NCBI GenBank assembly: GCA_958296005.1
Contig: CATQHQ010000001.1
Coordinates: forward strand, 1 to 64,000
Direction: 5' to 3'
Source of the DNA: Longimicrobiales bacterium
GTDB lineage: Bacteria; Gemmatimonadota; Gemmatimonadetes; Longimicrobiales; Gaopeijiaceae
DNA length: 64,000 nucleotides
A program made the position numbers and the translations under genes. How positions within the stretch are numbered: the first letter of the stretch is position 1; every line of letters starts with the position of its first letter. This document shows positions 12,117-22,296 of the stretch, in pieces. The notes beneath the pieces are model-generated. The model was given only the letters and a program-made list of their open reading frames with translations, searched no databases and was not told where the DNA came from.

Positions 12117-12518
12117 GTGATTAGCCGGGAAGACCTGCAGAGCTACCTGATCCGCATGGACGCGGACTTCGAAGAAGTGGACGACGGGATGTTCCTCGTC
12201 CACACCGACAACGACGGTGCGCCGATCGTGGTGCACCATTCCGATCCCCTGCTGCTGGTCCGGATGAAGGTCATGGACCTGCCCGACGACTCCAGCGGCC
12301 TAGCCCAGCTCTACGAGGCGCTCCTCAAGCTGAACGCGTCGGACGTGGTGCACGGCGCCTACGGGATCGAGGAGGGCGAACTGATCCTCACCGACACGCT
12401 TCAGATGGGGCATCTGGACTTCGAGGAGCTGAGGGCGTCGCTGGAGAGCGTTCAGATGGCCGCCTCGGCCCACATGTCGAGTATCCGCACGCTGGCCGAA
12501 CAGGGAGGGAGCGACTAG
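12117..12518 (+). CDS. YbjN/CesT-like small acidic protein upstream of pspA
   Basis: 133 residues from a GTG start (V-ISREDLQSYL) with AGGAGA a few bases upstream. An open frame extends further upstream but is not protein-like there. The alternating beta strands and helices (REDLQSYL, MFLVHTDNDGAPIVVHH, LLLVRMKVMDL) suggest the YbjN / type III secretion chaperone-like fold, also resembling DUF2170 (YjfI), which neighbours PspA paralogues in enterobacteria. The pspA start lies 3 bases after its stop, so a role in envelope stress is likely from context. Family assignment is by pattern only. Confidence 0.6.
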   Translation: MISREDLQSYLIRMDADFEEVDDGMFLVHTDNDGAPIVVHHSDPLLLVRMKVMDLPDDSSGLAQLYEALLKLNASDVVHGAYGIEEGELILTDTLQMGHLDFEELRASLESVQMAASAHMSSIRTLAEQGGSD

Positions 12519-12521
12519 ACG

Positions 12522-13382
12522 ATGAGCATCTTCAGCAAGTTCTCCACGATGATCAGGTCGAACATCAACGACCTCATCTCCCGGGCCGAGAACCCGGAGA
12601 AGATGCTGAACCAGATCATCCTGGACATGCGGGACCAGCTGGCCAAGTCGAAGCGCGAAGTCGCATCGGCGATCGCCGACGAGCGCAAGCTCAAGTCCCA
12701 GCTGGAAGCCGAGCGCAAGCAGGTGCGGGACTGGGAGCACCGCGCGATGCTGGCGATCAACGAAGGCCGCGACGACTTGGCCAAGCAGGCCCTCGTCCGA
12801 CAGCAGGAGCACGGGGAGCGGGCGGCGGCCCTCGAAGGGACTTGGCGGGCGCAGGCGGCGGAAACCGAGAAGCTGAAGGCGTCCCTCCGCCAGCTCAACG
12901 ACAAGATCGAGGAGGCGAAGCGGAAGCGGAACCTGCTGGTCGCCAAGCAGAAGCGGGCCCAGGCCCAACGTCGCATCCACGAGACGATGTCGGGACTCTC
13001 CGACACCTCGGCGTTCGAGGCTTTCAACCGCATGGCCGACAAGATCGAGGAGGACGAGCGGCGCAACTTGGCCCAGGCCGAGGTGACCGAAGCCCTTTCC
13101 GGCGACACGCTGGAGTCCGAGTTCCTTCAGCTGGAATCGGGCTCGGGCGACGCCGCCATGGACGACCGCCTGCTCGACCTGAAGGCGAAGATGGGCTTGC
13201 TGCCCAGCGGAAGCGGGCCGAAGCAGCTGGGTTCGGGCGGCGAAGGGGCCGGCGACGCCGCGGCCGAAGCGGACGGGTCCGCCTCCGGCGACGGGGCCGA
13301 AGACCCCAACGCGGCGCCCGCCATCCGCGAGGCCGAGCTGCTGGAGGAGTTCGAGAAGCTGGAGCGCGGAGGCCGCTCGTGA
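12522..13382 (+). CDS. pspA: PspA/IM30 (ESCRT-III-like) membrane-protecting protein
   Basis: 286 residues. The N-terminus MSIFSKFSTMIRSNINDLIS is the amphipathic helix of PspA/Vipp1, followed by the conserved AENPEKMLNQIILDM segment and a long coiled coil to about residue 200. Family members assemble on the inner face of the cytoplasmic membrane and seal it under envelope stress. The last ~70 residues (Gly/Ser/Ala/Asp-rich, then an acidic helix with LLEEFEKLE) are a tail longer than in E. coli PspA. It lies between the YbjN-like gene and an aminotransferase, whose GTG start overlaps its stop (GTGA). No pspF-type regulator is present nearby. Confidence 0.92.
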   Translation: MSIFSKFSTMIRSNINDLISRAENPEKMLNQIILDMRDQLAKSKREVASAIADERKLKSQLEAERKQVRDWEHRAMLAINEGRDDLAKQALVRQQEHGERAAALEGTWRAQAAETEKLKASLRQLNDKIEEAKRKRNLLVAKQKRAQAQRRIHETMSGLSDTSAFEAFNRMADKIEEDERRNLAQAEVTEALSGDTLESEFLQLESGSGDAAMDDRLLDLKAKMGLLPSGSGPKQLGSGGEGAGDAAAEADGSASGDGAEDPNAAPAIREAELLEEFEKLERGGRS

Positions 13383-14224
13383 GCGTCGTCCACCTGAACG
13401 GCGACTACCTGGCCAAGGACGAGGCCAAGGTCTCCGTGGACGAGCGGGGCTTTCTCTTTGCCGACGGCGTCTACGAGGTCACGCCGGCGTACGGCGGCCG
13501 CCTCTTCCGCTGGCCCCAGCACCTGGAACGCATCCAGAAGGGGCTAGCCGCCCTGCGGATCGACTTCGACGCCGCCGCTCTGGAGGGGGTCAAGTACGAA
13601 CTGCTGGCCCGCAACGGACTCGACAAGGCGTCCGCGGCGTACGTGTACGTCCAGGTGACCCGCGGCGCCGCCCCCCGGATGCACGCCTTCCCGGACCCGC
13701 CCGTGGCCCCCGGCGTCTACGCCTTCGCCAACCCCTACCACCGTCCGTCCACAGAGCGCTGGGAGCAGGGCTTCCGCGCCGTCACGGTGCCCGACCAGCG
13801 CTGGGCCCGGGCCGACATCAAGGCGATCGCGCTGCTGCCCAACGTCATGGCCCAGCAAGCGGCGGTGGACGCGGGGGTCAGCAACGCGATCTTCGTCCGC
13901 GACGGGATGGCGATGGAGGGCGCCCACAACAACCTCTTCGTCGTCGCCGGCGGAGTGCTGGCCACCGCCCCCAAGTCCAACTACATCCTCCACGGCGTCA
14001 CCCGCGACTTCGTGATCGGCTTGGCCGGCGACCTGGGGATCCCCGTGGAGGAGCGCGCGATCCCGCTACCGGAGCTCTTCGCCGCCGACGAGGTCTTCTT
14101 CACGGGCACGACAACGGAGATCAAGCCCGCCGTAGCGGTGGACGGCCGCCAGATCGGCGACGGCCGGCCGGGTCCGGTGGCCCGACGGCTCTTCGCGGCG
14201 TTCATAGAAGCAGTGGGAGGCTGA
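13379..14224 (+). CDS. dat: D-amino-acid aminotransferase (class IV PLP enzyme)
   Basis: 281 residues from a GTG start overlapping the pspA stop. Class IV aminotransferase fold: VSVDERGFLFADGVYEV at the N-terminus, the PLP-binding Lys at about residue 148 in DIKAIALLPNVMA, and the EGAHNNLF and FFTGTTTEIKP motifs. The context around the Lys closely matches bacterial D-alanine transaminases, which convert D-Ala and 2-oxoglutarate to pyruvate and D-Glu for peptidoglycan. A branched-chain or 4-amino-4-deoxychorismate role is less likely. Between its stop and the convergent receptor gene lies a 5-bp inverted repeat (14234-14246), too short to call a terminator. Confidence 0.88.
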   Translation: MSVVHLNGDYLAKDEAKVSVDERGFLFADGVYEVTPAYGGRLFRWPQHLERIQKGLAALRIDFDAAALEGVKYELLARNGLDKASAAYVYVQVTRGAAPRMHAFPDPPVAPGVYAFANPYHRPSTERWEQGFRAVTVPDQRWARADIKAIALLPNVMAQQAAVDAGVSNAIFVRDGMAMEGAHNNLFVVAGGVLATAPKSNYILHGVTRDFVIGLAGDLGIPVEERAIPLPELFAADEVFFTGTTTEIKPAVAVDGRQIGDGRPGPVARRLFAAFIEAVGG

Positions 14225-14247
14225 CCCAGCCACTGCTCGTCGAGCAA

Positions 14248-16410
14248 TCAGCGCAGGTTGACCTGAAGCCGGAGGGTTCGGCCGGGTTGGGGCAGGCCGC
14301 ACTGGTCGAGGACGGCCGAGTCGGCAAGGTTGGACACGGCGATCGTTCCCTCCACTCCGCCCAAGAAGGAACGCGTGCCCCAGGCGAAGAGCCGGCGCGC
14401 CTCCAGGTCGACCGTCGCGCTCGCGTCCAGTTGACTGAGGGCCGGCGCCTCCACGCTCTCGCAGAACTGCCTGCCGCGGAAGTGCATGAAGCCGGCGATC
14501 GCGACTTGGCTCGGGCCCTCGACGGTCAGGTTCACGTTGCCGGCGATCGTGGGCTCGTACTCGGCCCGATCTAGGCCGGTGGCAGGGGCGCCCGCGTCCC
14601 GGATCCGGACTCGTTGCAACGTCAGGTCGCCCCCGTAGGTGAAGCGTCCCCAGGTACCCGTCGCGAGCACTTCGACCCCCGTCGAACGAATGTCGTCCCG
14701 GTTGACCCGCTGGAAGAGAATGCCTTCTGGGGTGACGACCCGGTCGCGCACGATCCCGTCGTACAGGTGGTGGTGGAAGCCGACGACCTGCACGTGCGCT
14801 TCCCTTGCGTCGAAGGTGACCCCGGCCTCGCCGGCGATGAGTCGCTCGGGACGAAGGCCGGGGTTCGGCTCGAAGCGGCCCAGAGCGCCGGAGTAGAGTT
14901 CTCGCAACGACGGAAAGCGGGTCCGGCGGCTGATGCCGGCGTGGTATCGGACGTTCCCCCCGTGTGCCGCGAGGGTTGCTCCCGCCCGCAGTCCCCAGTC
15001 CCACATCGTGCCCAGCGGCGGCTTGTTCCCCGACCTGGGCGTATCGGCTCCGTCCAGCGACGCGCCCAAGCTCACCCGCGCTCCGCCGTTGCCGTTGGAG
15101 GAGGGCGCCCCGTCTTCCGCGACGCTCCCTCCGCGCCCCAGGAGGCGGGCGCCCTCCGCCTCGACCTCGGCCCCGAGGCTCCACAGGCGTTGCTCGTAGT
15201 TGAAGCGGTCGCCCGACGGGAAGCTCTCGACGTGCGCCACGTCGGCCACGGTGAAGGCGCTCCGCACTTCCGTCGCGTCCCGGAACCGGTGGTCTCCCAG
15301 CAGACGGCCCGTGAGGGTCGTCGTCTCGCCGGTCTCTCCGCTCACCGGGGTTTGGTAGGCCGTCGAGGCGTACTCGTCGATCTCGGCGACGGAGCGGTCG
15401 ATGCCAACGCTGGCCTCCACGTCGCCCTCTCCCCATGCGGTCGACCGCTCGCCCGATCCGCCGGAGACGGTCATGAACAGGCGGCTTTGGCGCGGGTACC
15501 GCCACAGACGCGGGTTCGACACGTGCGCCTCCGGCGGAACCCCTCGACTCACGCTGGACGCCGACGTCAAGCCCGACAACCAAGCGCCTCCGGTGCGCAC
15601 GTAGCTGGCCGACACGAAGCCGTCCAGCTGCCGACGGTCCGAGTTCAGCCGTAGCGCGTCCCGCCGACTGGCGAGGAACTCCGGCCGCAACGACGGATCC
15701 CGGAACGCTTCGTCGGGAACCTGCACCCCGCTCCGGTCCCGGTAGGCGGCTCCGCCGCGCACCACCCAGCTGGAGTAGTCGCGTTCAAGAAGGGCGCCGG
15801 CGGTCGCGGAGGCGTTGGTCCCGCCTCCCGGCTCGAAGGAGACCGCACCCGTGATCGGGATAGGTGCGGCTGGGCGCGAGGCGGCGCCCCGGGCCACGTC
15901 GAACTCCAGCGCCCCGCCCAGGACGTTGGGGCCGTGGAGCATCGACGACAGGCCCCGGAGGAGAGTCATCTGACGCACGGCCGTCAGGGGGATGATCGAC
16001 ACGTCCGTACGGTGGTCCCAGCCCAAGGTCAGAGGGATGCCGTCCAGCAGCACGGCGATCTGGCGGTCCTCCGCGCCCCGCAGGGCGGGCTGGGCCTCTC
16101 CCCGAGAGTTGGCGCGGATCTGGATCAACGGCATCCGACGCAGGAAGTCCTCCATCGTCGGGGCAGCCACGATGCCAGCGGAGTCCACCGACACCTCGAC
16201 GGCGCTGGTGCCGCCGGTGGTGGTCGTGGGACGCGGAACCTCCACCCGAACGCCCTTCACTTTCACGACGGCCACAGAGTCCTGCACCAAGGCGGCGGCC
16301 CCTGGGGCGGACGTCGCCAGAGCGGCCGACGCCAGCACGGCCAACGCCAGCACGGCCAACGCCAGAGCGGCGGCCGGATGCCAGCGCGCCGTGCCGTCTC
16401 GCCTAGTCAT
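14248..16410 (-). CDS. TonB-dependent outer-membrane receptor
   Basis: 720 residues from the ATG at 16410, which is followed directly by a signal peptide (TRRDG, then a repeated ALAVLA core ending near residue 40). The open frame extends 29 codons further but without a better start. A plug domain follows (VEDFLRRMPLIQIRANSRGE-like region, then LRGAEDRQIAVLLDGIPL), then a ~550-residue 22-strand barrel with conserved elements such as LRPERLIAGEAGVTF and a last strand ending RLQVNLR. Such receptors import siderophores, cobalamin, metals or oligosaccharides using TonB energy; the substrate cannot be read. The signal-peptide core is encoded by a perfect short tandem repeat. Confidence 0.88.
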   Translation of the reverse strand: MTRRDGTARWHPAAALALAVLALAVLASAALATSAPGAAALVQDSVAVVKVKGVRVEVPRPTTTTGGTSAVEVSVDSAGIVAAPTMEDFLRRMPLIQIRANSRGEAQPALRGAEDRQIAVLLDGIPLTLGWDHRTDVSIIPLTAVRQMTLLRGLSSMLHGPNVLGGALEFDVARGAASRPAAPIPITGAVSFEPGGGTNASATAGALLERDYSSWVVRGGAAYRDRSGVQVPDEAFRDPSLRPEFLASRRDALRLNSDRRQLDGFVSASYVRTGGAWLSGLTSASSVSRGVPPEAHVSNPRLWRYPRQSRLFMTVSGGSGERSTAWGEGDVEASVGIDRSVAEIDEYASTAYQTPVSGETGETTTLTGRLLGDHRFRDATEVRSAFTVADVAHVESFPSGDRFNYEQRLWSLGAEVEAEGARLLGRGGSVAEDGAPSSNGNGGARVSLGASLDGADTPRSGNKPPLGTMWDWGLRAGATLAAHGGNVRYHAGISRRTRFPSLRELYSGALGRFEPNPGLRPERLIAGEAGVTFDAREAHVQVVGFHHHLYDGIVRDRVVTPEGILFQRVNRDDIRSTGVEVLATGTWGRFTYGGDLTLQRVRIRDAGAPATGLDRAEYEPTIAGNVNLTVEGPSQVAIAGFMHFRGRQFCESVEAPALSQLDASATVDLEARRLFAWGTRSFLGGVEGTIAVSNLADSAVLDQCGLPQPGRTLRLQVNLR

Positions 16411-16521
16411 GTCCCTGTCGTCATGTCGCCCGCTCTTGCCGGCAGTCCGCACTCCCACGCGCCCGCGACTCTGCGCGTCCAGTAGGTAAGACCTCACCGC
16501 GGCCCGTCTTGTTCCCGGGGG

Positions 16522-18600
16522 CTAATCGAGTTGGCACCGGCCGAGGTGTCCGCGAACGGCCTCGCACACGGCGTCGGTCGTGATCCCGTAACGCCGGTAG
16601 ACTTCCTGGAAGGGCGCGGAGGCGCCGAAGCGGTCGATGGCGACGGCGGTTCCCTCGGATCCGATCCAGCGGTGCCACCCCGTGGCGCTCCCGGCTTCGA
16701 CGGAGACCCTGGGCACGGCAGGAGGCAGCACGCTTGCCCGGTACTCGGCGGACTGGGCGGCGAAGAGGCGCCAGCTGGGCAGGCTTGCGACCCGAACCCG
16801 CGCGCCTTCGGCAGCTAGGCGGCTCTGGGCCTCCAGCGCGAGGGCGACTTCCGAGCCGGACGCAAGAACCACCGCGTCGAGGGCGTCGGGGTCGGGCGGA
16901 CGACGATCCCCCCGGGGGGCCGCCGGCTCCCGCAAGACGTACCCGCCGCGGTGGAGCCCGATCGCGGACCCGGTCCCGGGCGCGGTCCGGTCGATCACGG
17001 GGACCGTCTGGCGGGTCAGGGAGAGGAACGAGGGGCCGCTCGTGTTGCCCAGCGCCGCCCGCCACGCCTCCACCGTCTCGGGACCGTCGGCGGGGCGCAG
17101 GTCGAGGAGGCCGGGAATCGTCCGCAGGGCGGCCAAGTGCTCGACGGGCTGGTGGGTGGGTCCGTCCTCTCCCAGGCCGATGCTGTCGTGGGTGAAGACG
17201 TAGACGACGGGAAGTCCCATCAGCGCCGCCAGCCGGATCGCGGGCCGCATGTAGTCGGAGAACACGAGGAAGGTGCCGCCGAAGGGCCGCACGCCGCCGT
17301 GGAGGGCCATTCCGTTCATGATCGCGCCCATGGCGTGCTCCCGGACGCCGAAGTGGACGATCCGCCCGCCGGGGTTGGCCGCCAGCAGATCGCCTCCGCC
17401 CGCGATGTCCGTCTTGTTGGAGCCCCCTAGGTCGGCAGAGCCCCCGACCATGTTCGGCAACGCTCGAGCCGCCGCCTGGAGCACGACGCCCGAGTGGTTG
17501 CGGGTGGCGGTGGCGGGCGCCTCCGACAGGTCGGGGAGCGCGTCGTCCCAGCGTTCGGGAAGCTCCCCCGCTAGCGCCGCCTCCAGTGCGGTCGCCGCCG
17601 CCGGGTGCGCGGCCCGGTACGCCTCGAAGCGCCGCTGCCAAGCGCCTTGCCGCTTCGCCCCCCTCTCGACGCACCGCCGCCAGTGCTCCAGCGCCGCCGG
17701 ATCCACGTGGAACGGCTCTCGCGACGGGTAGCCGATCGCGCGCTTCGTCGCCTCCACTTCGTCTGCGCCCAGCGGCGCGCCGTGGGTGGACGCCAGCCCG
17801 GCCATGTTGGGGCTGCCCTCGGCGATCGTCGTCCGCAGCACGATCAGGCTGGGCCGCTCCGTCTCCGCCTTGGCGGCGCTCAGGGCCGCGTCGACCGCCT
17901 CCAGATCGGCGCCGTCGTCCACCGACAGGGTGTGCCAGCCGTAGCCCGCAAAGCGCCGGGCCTGGTCCGTGGCGGTGGCCAAGTCCGTGTCGCCCTCGAT
18001 CGTGATCCGGTTGTCGTCGAAGATCCACGTCAGCTTGCCCAGCTTCTGGTGCCCGGCGATCTCGGCGGCTTCGTGGGATATCCCCTCCATGAGGTCGCCG
18101 TCGGAGCAGACGGCCCATGTGCGGTGATCCACGACTCGGTGGCCGGGACGGTTCCAGCGCGTCGCCAGCCAGCGCTCCGCCAGGGCCATCCCCACCGTGT
18201 TGGCGACGCCCTGTCCCAGAGGCCCGGTGGTGGTCTCGACGCCGGCGGTGTGTCCGTGCTCCGGATGGCCGGGCGTCTTGCTGTCCCACTGGCGGAAGTT
18301 GCGGATCTCGTCCAACGACAGGTCGTAGCCCGCCAGGTGGAGGAGGCTGTAGAGGAACATGGAGGCGTGCCCCGCAGAGAGCACGAAGCGATCCCGACCG
18401 GGCCATCCCGGATCCCGCGGGTTGTGGCGCAGGTGGCGGGTCCAGAGGACGTAGCCCACCGGCGCCAGGGCCATCGGCGTGCCCGGATGGCCCGAGTTGG
18501 CGGCCTGCACGGCATCCATGGAGAGGACCCTGATCGCGTCTACGGCGAGCTTCTCGACCTCGCGCTTCAGAGTCTCGCCGCGGGCGCTGGCCACGGTCAT
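16522..18600 (-). CDS. tkt: Transketolase
   Basis: 692 residues, standard length. This TPP enzyme transfers two-carbon units in the non-oxidative pentose phosphate pathway. Visible motifs: [14 protein letters not shown] near residue 35 with the catalytic His; [11 protein letters not shown]; the TPP/metal motif [27 protein letters not shown] with a second catalytic His; and the pyrimidine-domain segment [15 protein letters not shown]. The C-terminal domain is intact. The ATG overlaps the leuS stop (ATGA), so it is translated from the leuS transcript. Confidence 0.96.
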   Translation of the reverse strand: MTVASARGETLKREVEKLAVDAIRVLSMDAVQAANSGHPGTPMALAPVGYVLWTRHLRHNPRDPGWPGRDRFVLSAGHASMFLYSLLHLAGYDLSLDEIRNFRQWDSKTPGHPEHGHTAGVETTTGPLGQGVANTVGMALAERWLATRWNRPGHRVVDHRTWAVCSDGDLMEGISHEAAEIAGHQKLGKLTWIFDDNRITIEGDTDLATATDQARRFAGYGWHTLSVDDGADLEAVDAALSAAKAETERPSLIVLRTTIAEGSPNMAGLASTHGAPLGADEVEATKRAIGYPSREPFHVDPAALEHWRRCVERGAKRQGAWQRRFEAYRAAHPAAATALEAALAGELPERWDDALPDLSEAPATATRNHSGVVLQAAARALPNMVGGSADLGGSNKTDIAGGGDLLAANPGGRIVHFGVREHAMGAIMNGMALHGGVRPFGGTFLVFSDYMRPAIRLAALMGLPVVYVFTHDSIGLGEDGPTHQPVEHLAALRTIPGLLDLRPADGPETVEAWRAALGNTSGPSFLSLTRQTVPVIDRTAPGTGSAIGLHRGGYVLREPAAPRGDRRPPDPDALDAVVLASGSEVALALEAQSRLAAEGARVRVASLPSWRLFAAQSAEYRASVLPPAVPRVSVEAGSATGWHRWIGSEGTAVAIDRFGASAPFQEVYRRYGITTDAVCEAVRGHLGRCQLD

Positions 18601-21095
18601 GCGGCCACGAAGTTGAGGAGGCGGTTCGGCACGTGGACGATCTTGCGCACGGTCAACCCGTCCAGGTGACGGGCCACGTTCCCCTCGGTGCGGGCCAGCG
18701 CCGCCACGGCGTCCCGCTCCGATCCCACGGGTGCCGACACCGTGGCCCGTACCCGTCCGTTGACTTGGACGGCGATCCGCACTTCGTCCTCGGCGGCCTT
18801 CTCCGGGTCGAACACCGGCCAGTTCGCGCCGTCGAAGATGCTGCCGCGCTCGCCCAGCCGCCGCCAGAGCTCCTCGGCGACGTGAGGCGCGAACGGGGCG
18901 ATCATCCGCACCAGCGGCTCGATCTCGCTGCGGCGCGGGGCCCGTCCTCCCGCCCTAGCGACGTTCAGGTACTCCATCATGGCGGCGACCGCCGTGTTGT
19001 ACCGCAAGTCCGCGAGCTGCTCGGTCACCTGGCGGATCGTCTGGTGCAGCTTCCGCTCCACGGCGGGGTCCGGCGGCTCGTCCGGCGGCTCGCCCTCTCG
19101 AGGCACCGCCGACTCCCACAGCCGGTGCAGGAAGCCGTGAGGACCCGCGATTCCCTTGTCCTGGTAGTCGCCGCCTTCCAGGAACGGCCCCAGGAACATC
19201 AGGTAGAGGCGAAAGGTGTCGGCGCCGTGCTTCTCGATGATCCCGTCGGGGATGATCACGTTCCCCTTGCTCTTCGACATCTTGGCCCCCTCCCGAATGA
19301 TCAGGCCGTGGGCCCGGAACCGGTCGTAGGGCTCCTCGAACTCCAGCAGCCCCATGTCGTGGAGCGCCATGACGACGAAGCGCGAGTACAGCAGGTGCAT
19401 GACCGCGTGCTCGTTGCCGCCGATGTAGGCGTCCACCGGGAGCCAACGACGGGTGATCTCCTCGTCGAAGGGGCGGTCGGCGAAGTCGGTGGACGGGTAG
19501 CGGAGGAAGTACCAGGCGCTGTCCACGAAGACGTCGGAAACGTCTGTTTCGCGAACCGCGTCGCGTCCGCAGGCTGGGCAGGGAACCTCGTACCACTCCC
19601 GGATGCGCGCCAAGGGGCTCACGCCGGAGTCGTCGGGGCGGAAGTCCTCGGCGTGGGGAAGGACGACGGGCAGGTCCTCCTCCGGGACGGGAACCGGCCC
19701 ACAGTCGTCGCAGTGGACGATGGGGATCGGCGGACCCCAGTAGCGCTGTCGCGAGACGCACCAGTCGTGGAGGCGGTAGTTGATCTTGCGCTCGGCCAGC
19801 CCTCGGGCGGTCAGGTCGTCCACGATGGCGCGCTTCGCGTCGGGGACGGACATGCCGTCGTAGCGACCCGAGTTGATCAGCGTGCCGGCGTGGGTCTCGT
19901 AGGCTTCGCCGGCTGCGACCTCGTGCGGCGGCTGCACCACCGGGACGATCGGCAGGCCGAACGCCGACGCGAACTCGAAGTCCCGCTGGTCGTGGCCCGG
20001 AACCGCCATGATGGCGCCGGTTCCGTAGCCCATGAGCACGTAGTCGGCGACCCACACGGGTACCTGCCGCCCGGTCGCCGGGTTGACGCACCAGCCGCCG
20101 GTGAACACCCCCGTCTTCGCCTTGTCGATCTTCTGACGGGCGACCAAGTCGATCGCCTTCGTGCGCGCCAAGTAGTCGTCCACGGCCTGGCGGTGGGAGT
20201 CGGCGGCGATCCGGTCCACCATGGGGTGTTCGGGCGCCAGCACCACGTAGGTCGCCCCGAAGACGGTGTCGGGACGGGTGGTGAAGACGGGAACCACGGC
20301 GTCCGGTTCGGGGTTGGCGTCCGCTCCGCCGTTGGCGTCCGGGTCCGGTGCCGCCCCGGCCACGGGAAACCGCAGCTCCGCGCCCTCCGAGCGTCCGATC
20401 CAGTTGTCCTGGGCCTTGAGCGTGGCCGACGACCAGTCGATGTGCTCCAGGTTCTTCAGCAGCCGTTCGGCGTAGTCGGTGATCTTGAAGAACCACTGAC
20501 GGATGTGCCGCTGCTCGACGGGCGTGGCGCACCGCTCGCACTCCCCGGCGACGACCTGCTCGTTGGCCAGCACCGTCATGCACGACGGACACCAGTTGAC
20601 CGGCGCCTCCTTCTGCACCGCCAGCCCCTGCTTGAAGAACTGGACGAAGAGCCACTGCGTCCACTTGTAGTAGCGGGCGTCGGTGGTGTCCACGGTGTGG
20701 CTCCAGTCGAACATCCCCCCGATCCGGCGCAGCTGGCGACGGAAGTTGGCCACGTTGCGGGGGATCAGCTCCATCGGGTGGACGCCGGTCTTCAGCGCGA
20801 AGTTCTCCGAGTGGATGCCGAAGGCGTCGAAGCCGATCGGCTCGAAGACGTCGTAGCCCTGCATCCGCTTGAACCGCCCGTGCACGTCGGCGCCCGTGAA
20901 GGCGTAGATGTTGCCCACGTGAAGTCCCTCCGCGGAGGGGTATGGGAACATCATGAGGTTGAAGAAGGGCCGCTCGGCGGTCCGGAGCTCCTCCAGCGTG
21001 AAGGAGTTGGTGCCGTCCCGATCCCAGCGCTGCCGCCAATGCTCTTCAACGGCGACGGGATCGTAGGCCCGGCCGGCTGGGTCGTAGGTGGACAT
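18597..21095 (-). CDS. leuS: Leucyl-tRNA synthetase
   Basis: 832 residues from the ATG at 21095 ([20 protein letters not shown]); the longer open frame upstream is unlike the family. Class I synthetase: HVGN form of HIGH near residue 59 in [18 protein letters not shown], and KMSKSKGN near residue 604. A CP1 editing domain carries the threonine-rich [13 protein letters not shown] site. Just before this site is a low-complexity Asp/Pro/Asn/Gly insert of about 18 residues, from short repeats of GC-rich DNA. No Shine-Dalgarno sequence precedes the ATG. It is followed by tkt with a 4-base overlap. Confidence 0.96.
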   Translation of the reverse strand: MSTYDPAGRAYDPVAVEEHWRQRWDRDGTNSFTLEELRTAERPFFNLMMFPYPSAEGLHVGNIYAFTGADVHGRFKRMQGYDVFEPIGFDAFGIHSENFALKTGVHPMELIPRNVANFRRQLRRIGGMFDWSHTVDTTDARYYKWTQWLFVQFFKQGLAVQKEAPVNWCPSCMTVLANEQVVAGECERCATPVEQRHIRQWFFKITDYAERLLKNLEHIDWSSATLKAQDNWIGRSEGAELRFPVAGAAPDPDANGGADANPEPDAVVPVFTTRPDTVFGATYVVLAPEHPMVDRIAADSHRQAVDDYLARTKAIDLVARQKIDKAKTGVFTGGWCVNPATGRQVPVWVADYVLMGYGTGAIMAVPGHDQRDFEFASAFGLPIVPVVQPPHEVAAGEAYETHAGTLINSGRYDGMSVPDAKRAIVDDLTARGLAERKINYRLHDWCVSRQRYWGPPIPIVHCDDCGPVPVPEEDLPVVLPHAEDFRPDDSGVSPLARIREWYEVPCPACGRDAVRETDVSDVFVDSAWYFLRYPSTDFADRPFDEEITRRWLPVDAYIGGNEHAVMHLLYSRFVVMALHDMGLLEFEEPYDRFRAHGLIIREGAKMSKSKGNVIIPDGIIEKHGADTFRLYLMFLGPFLEGGDYQDKGIAGPHGFLHRLWESAVPREGEPPDEPPDPAVERKLHQTIRQVTEQLADLRYNTAVAAMMEYLNVARAGGRAPRRSEIEPLVRMIAPFAPHVAEELWRRLGERGSIFDGANWPVFDPEKAAEDEVRIAVQVNGRVRATVSAPVGSERDAVAALARTEGNVARHLDGLTVRKIVHVPNRLLNFVAA

Positions 21096-21165
21096 GAGGA
21101 GGCTGGCGCTGGAGGCTGGCTGCGGGGTGGACCGGGGATCGGTGACGGCCGTTAAGGCGTCAAAG

Positions 21166-22296
21166 CTAAGGAACGGCAGGCGTCTTCGGCAGTCCGGGCA
21201 AGTCGGGATCTGCCACCGCGAGCAGATCGAACGGGTCCTCCGCACGCCCCAGCCCGGCCTCCAGCTCCCGGACGGCTCTGCCCAGAGAGCCTCCGTGCCG
21301 TTCGAGGAAGAGGCCGAACTCCGGCAGCCGGTGGTAGTAGCGCATCCGGCTCAGCAACGTGGCGTTGTTGAGGGGCGTGGACGCGAATCCGCCGAAGGCC
21401 AGGGACTTGAGGGCGGGCCTGACCTCGTCTCGGAAGCGGGCCAAGTGACGCTCGAAGACGAGCTCGCGGCGAGCGACCTTGTCTTCGCGCTCGGCGACCG
21501 AGTCCCCGTAGACGGCCTCCAAGTCGCTCACCAGTCCGTCGATGAACGTCGAGAAGCGCTGCACATCGTGCCAGCGATCCTGCGCCCGGTTGCACCAGAC
21601 CGTGTCCGGCCCGCCTCCCTCCCGGGTGCAGAAGAACGCGATCGCCGCAGTTCGTCCCACCCACGTGGCGAAGCTCTCGTTGAAGCGGACTTGTCCCGGG
21701 ACGAAGAGGTGGTTGTGCGAGAGCTCGTGGACGACGGTGGTCACCAGCTCCACTTCATCGTAGCGGACGACGGTCGACAGCAGCGGGTCCGAGAACCAGC
21801 CCAGCGTGCTGAACGCCGCGGTGGGCCGGAGGAGGGTGTCGTAGCCCTCGTCCTCGAGCTTGCGCTGCTCCTTCTGGGCGTCCTCCAGGTCGAAGAACCC
21901 CCGGTAGGGGACGCGCCCCACGATCGGGAACCACCACGTCCGCGACTCCAGCCGGTCCTGGTGAGCCGCCGAAAGGATCATCGCGAGCGTGTCCCGTTCG
22001 AGCTGAACGTAGGTGGTGTAGCTGTCGCCCACATCCAGCCCCAGCGTCGTCATGGCGAACTCCCGCGCCTCCCGGGCCAGGAGCAGCTTCCCCCTCGTGC
22101 GCGCGTCGGTGTCGGCAGAGAGCACGACCTCGGGGATCGGCTGGCGGGCCCGGAGTATCTTGGCCTCCTCCCAGCCGGCTCGGATCACGTAGCCGGGCGA
22201 GCAGGCCCCGGGCCACAGCGCCGCGACCACCGCGAGAGCGGCCGCGACGCACGTTGCGAGCCTGCGGGGGAACCGGCGGTTAGTTGCCGCCGCCAA
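21166..22296 (-). CDS. Predicted secreted aminopeptidase lipoprotein (COG4324/DUF2265)
   Basis: 376 residues. The N-terminus is basic then hydrophobic and ends in a lipobox-like WPGAC, followed by SPGYVIRAGWEEAKIL, the family's usual early segment. The catalytic signature is HELSHNHLF (HExxH zinc site) with the downstream FNESFATWVG supplying a Glu. This matches the uncharacterised predicted aminopeptidase family COG4324, expected on the periplasmic side as a lipoprotein. The start appears to be TTG at 22296, which lies 17 bases inside the upstream SPFH gene. Translational coupling to that gene is likely. Confidence 0.8.
   Translation of the reverse strand: MAAATNRRFPRRLATCVAAALAVVAALWPGACSPGYVIRAGWEEAKILRARQPIPEVVLSADTDARTRGKLLLAREAREFAMTTLGLDVGDSYTTYVQLERDTLAMILSAAHQDRLESRTWWFPIVGRVPYRGFFDLEDAQKEQRKLEDEGYDTLLRPTAAFSTLGWFSDPLLSTVVRYDEVELVTTVVHELSHNHLFVPGQVRFNESFATWVGRTAAIAFFCTREGGGPDTVWCNRAQDRWHDVQRFSTFIDGLVSDLEAVYGDSVAEREDKVARRELVFERHLARFRDEVRPALKSLAFGGFASTPLNNATLLSRMRYYHRLPEFGLFLERHGGSLGRAVRELEAGLGRAEDPFDLLAVADPDLPGLPKTPAVP

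Noticed and set aside
14234-14246. Inverted repeat TGCTCgtcGAGCA between two convergent genes as terminator
   Set aside because: A 5-bp stem with no U-tract is too weak to call.
20281-20350. GC-rich short repeats within leuS as a tandem repeat locus
   Set aside because: They encode a short low-complexity insert in frame beside the editing domain. Repeats are degenerate and do not break the gene.
18633-21155. Plus-strand 840-codon frame opposite leuS
   Set aside because: Antisense to a clearly conserved leuS; composition is His/Val/Gly/Arg-rich shadow.
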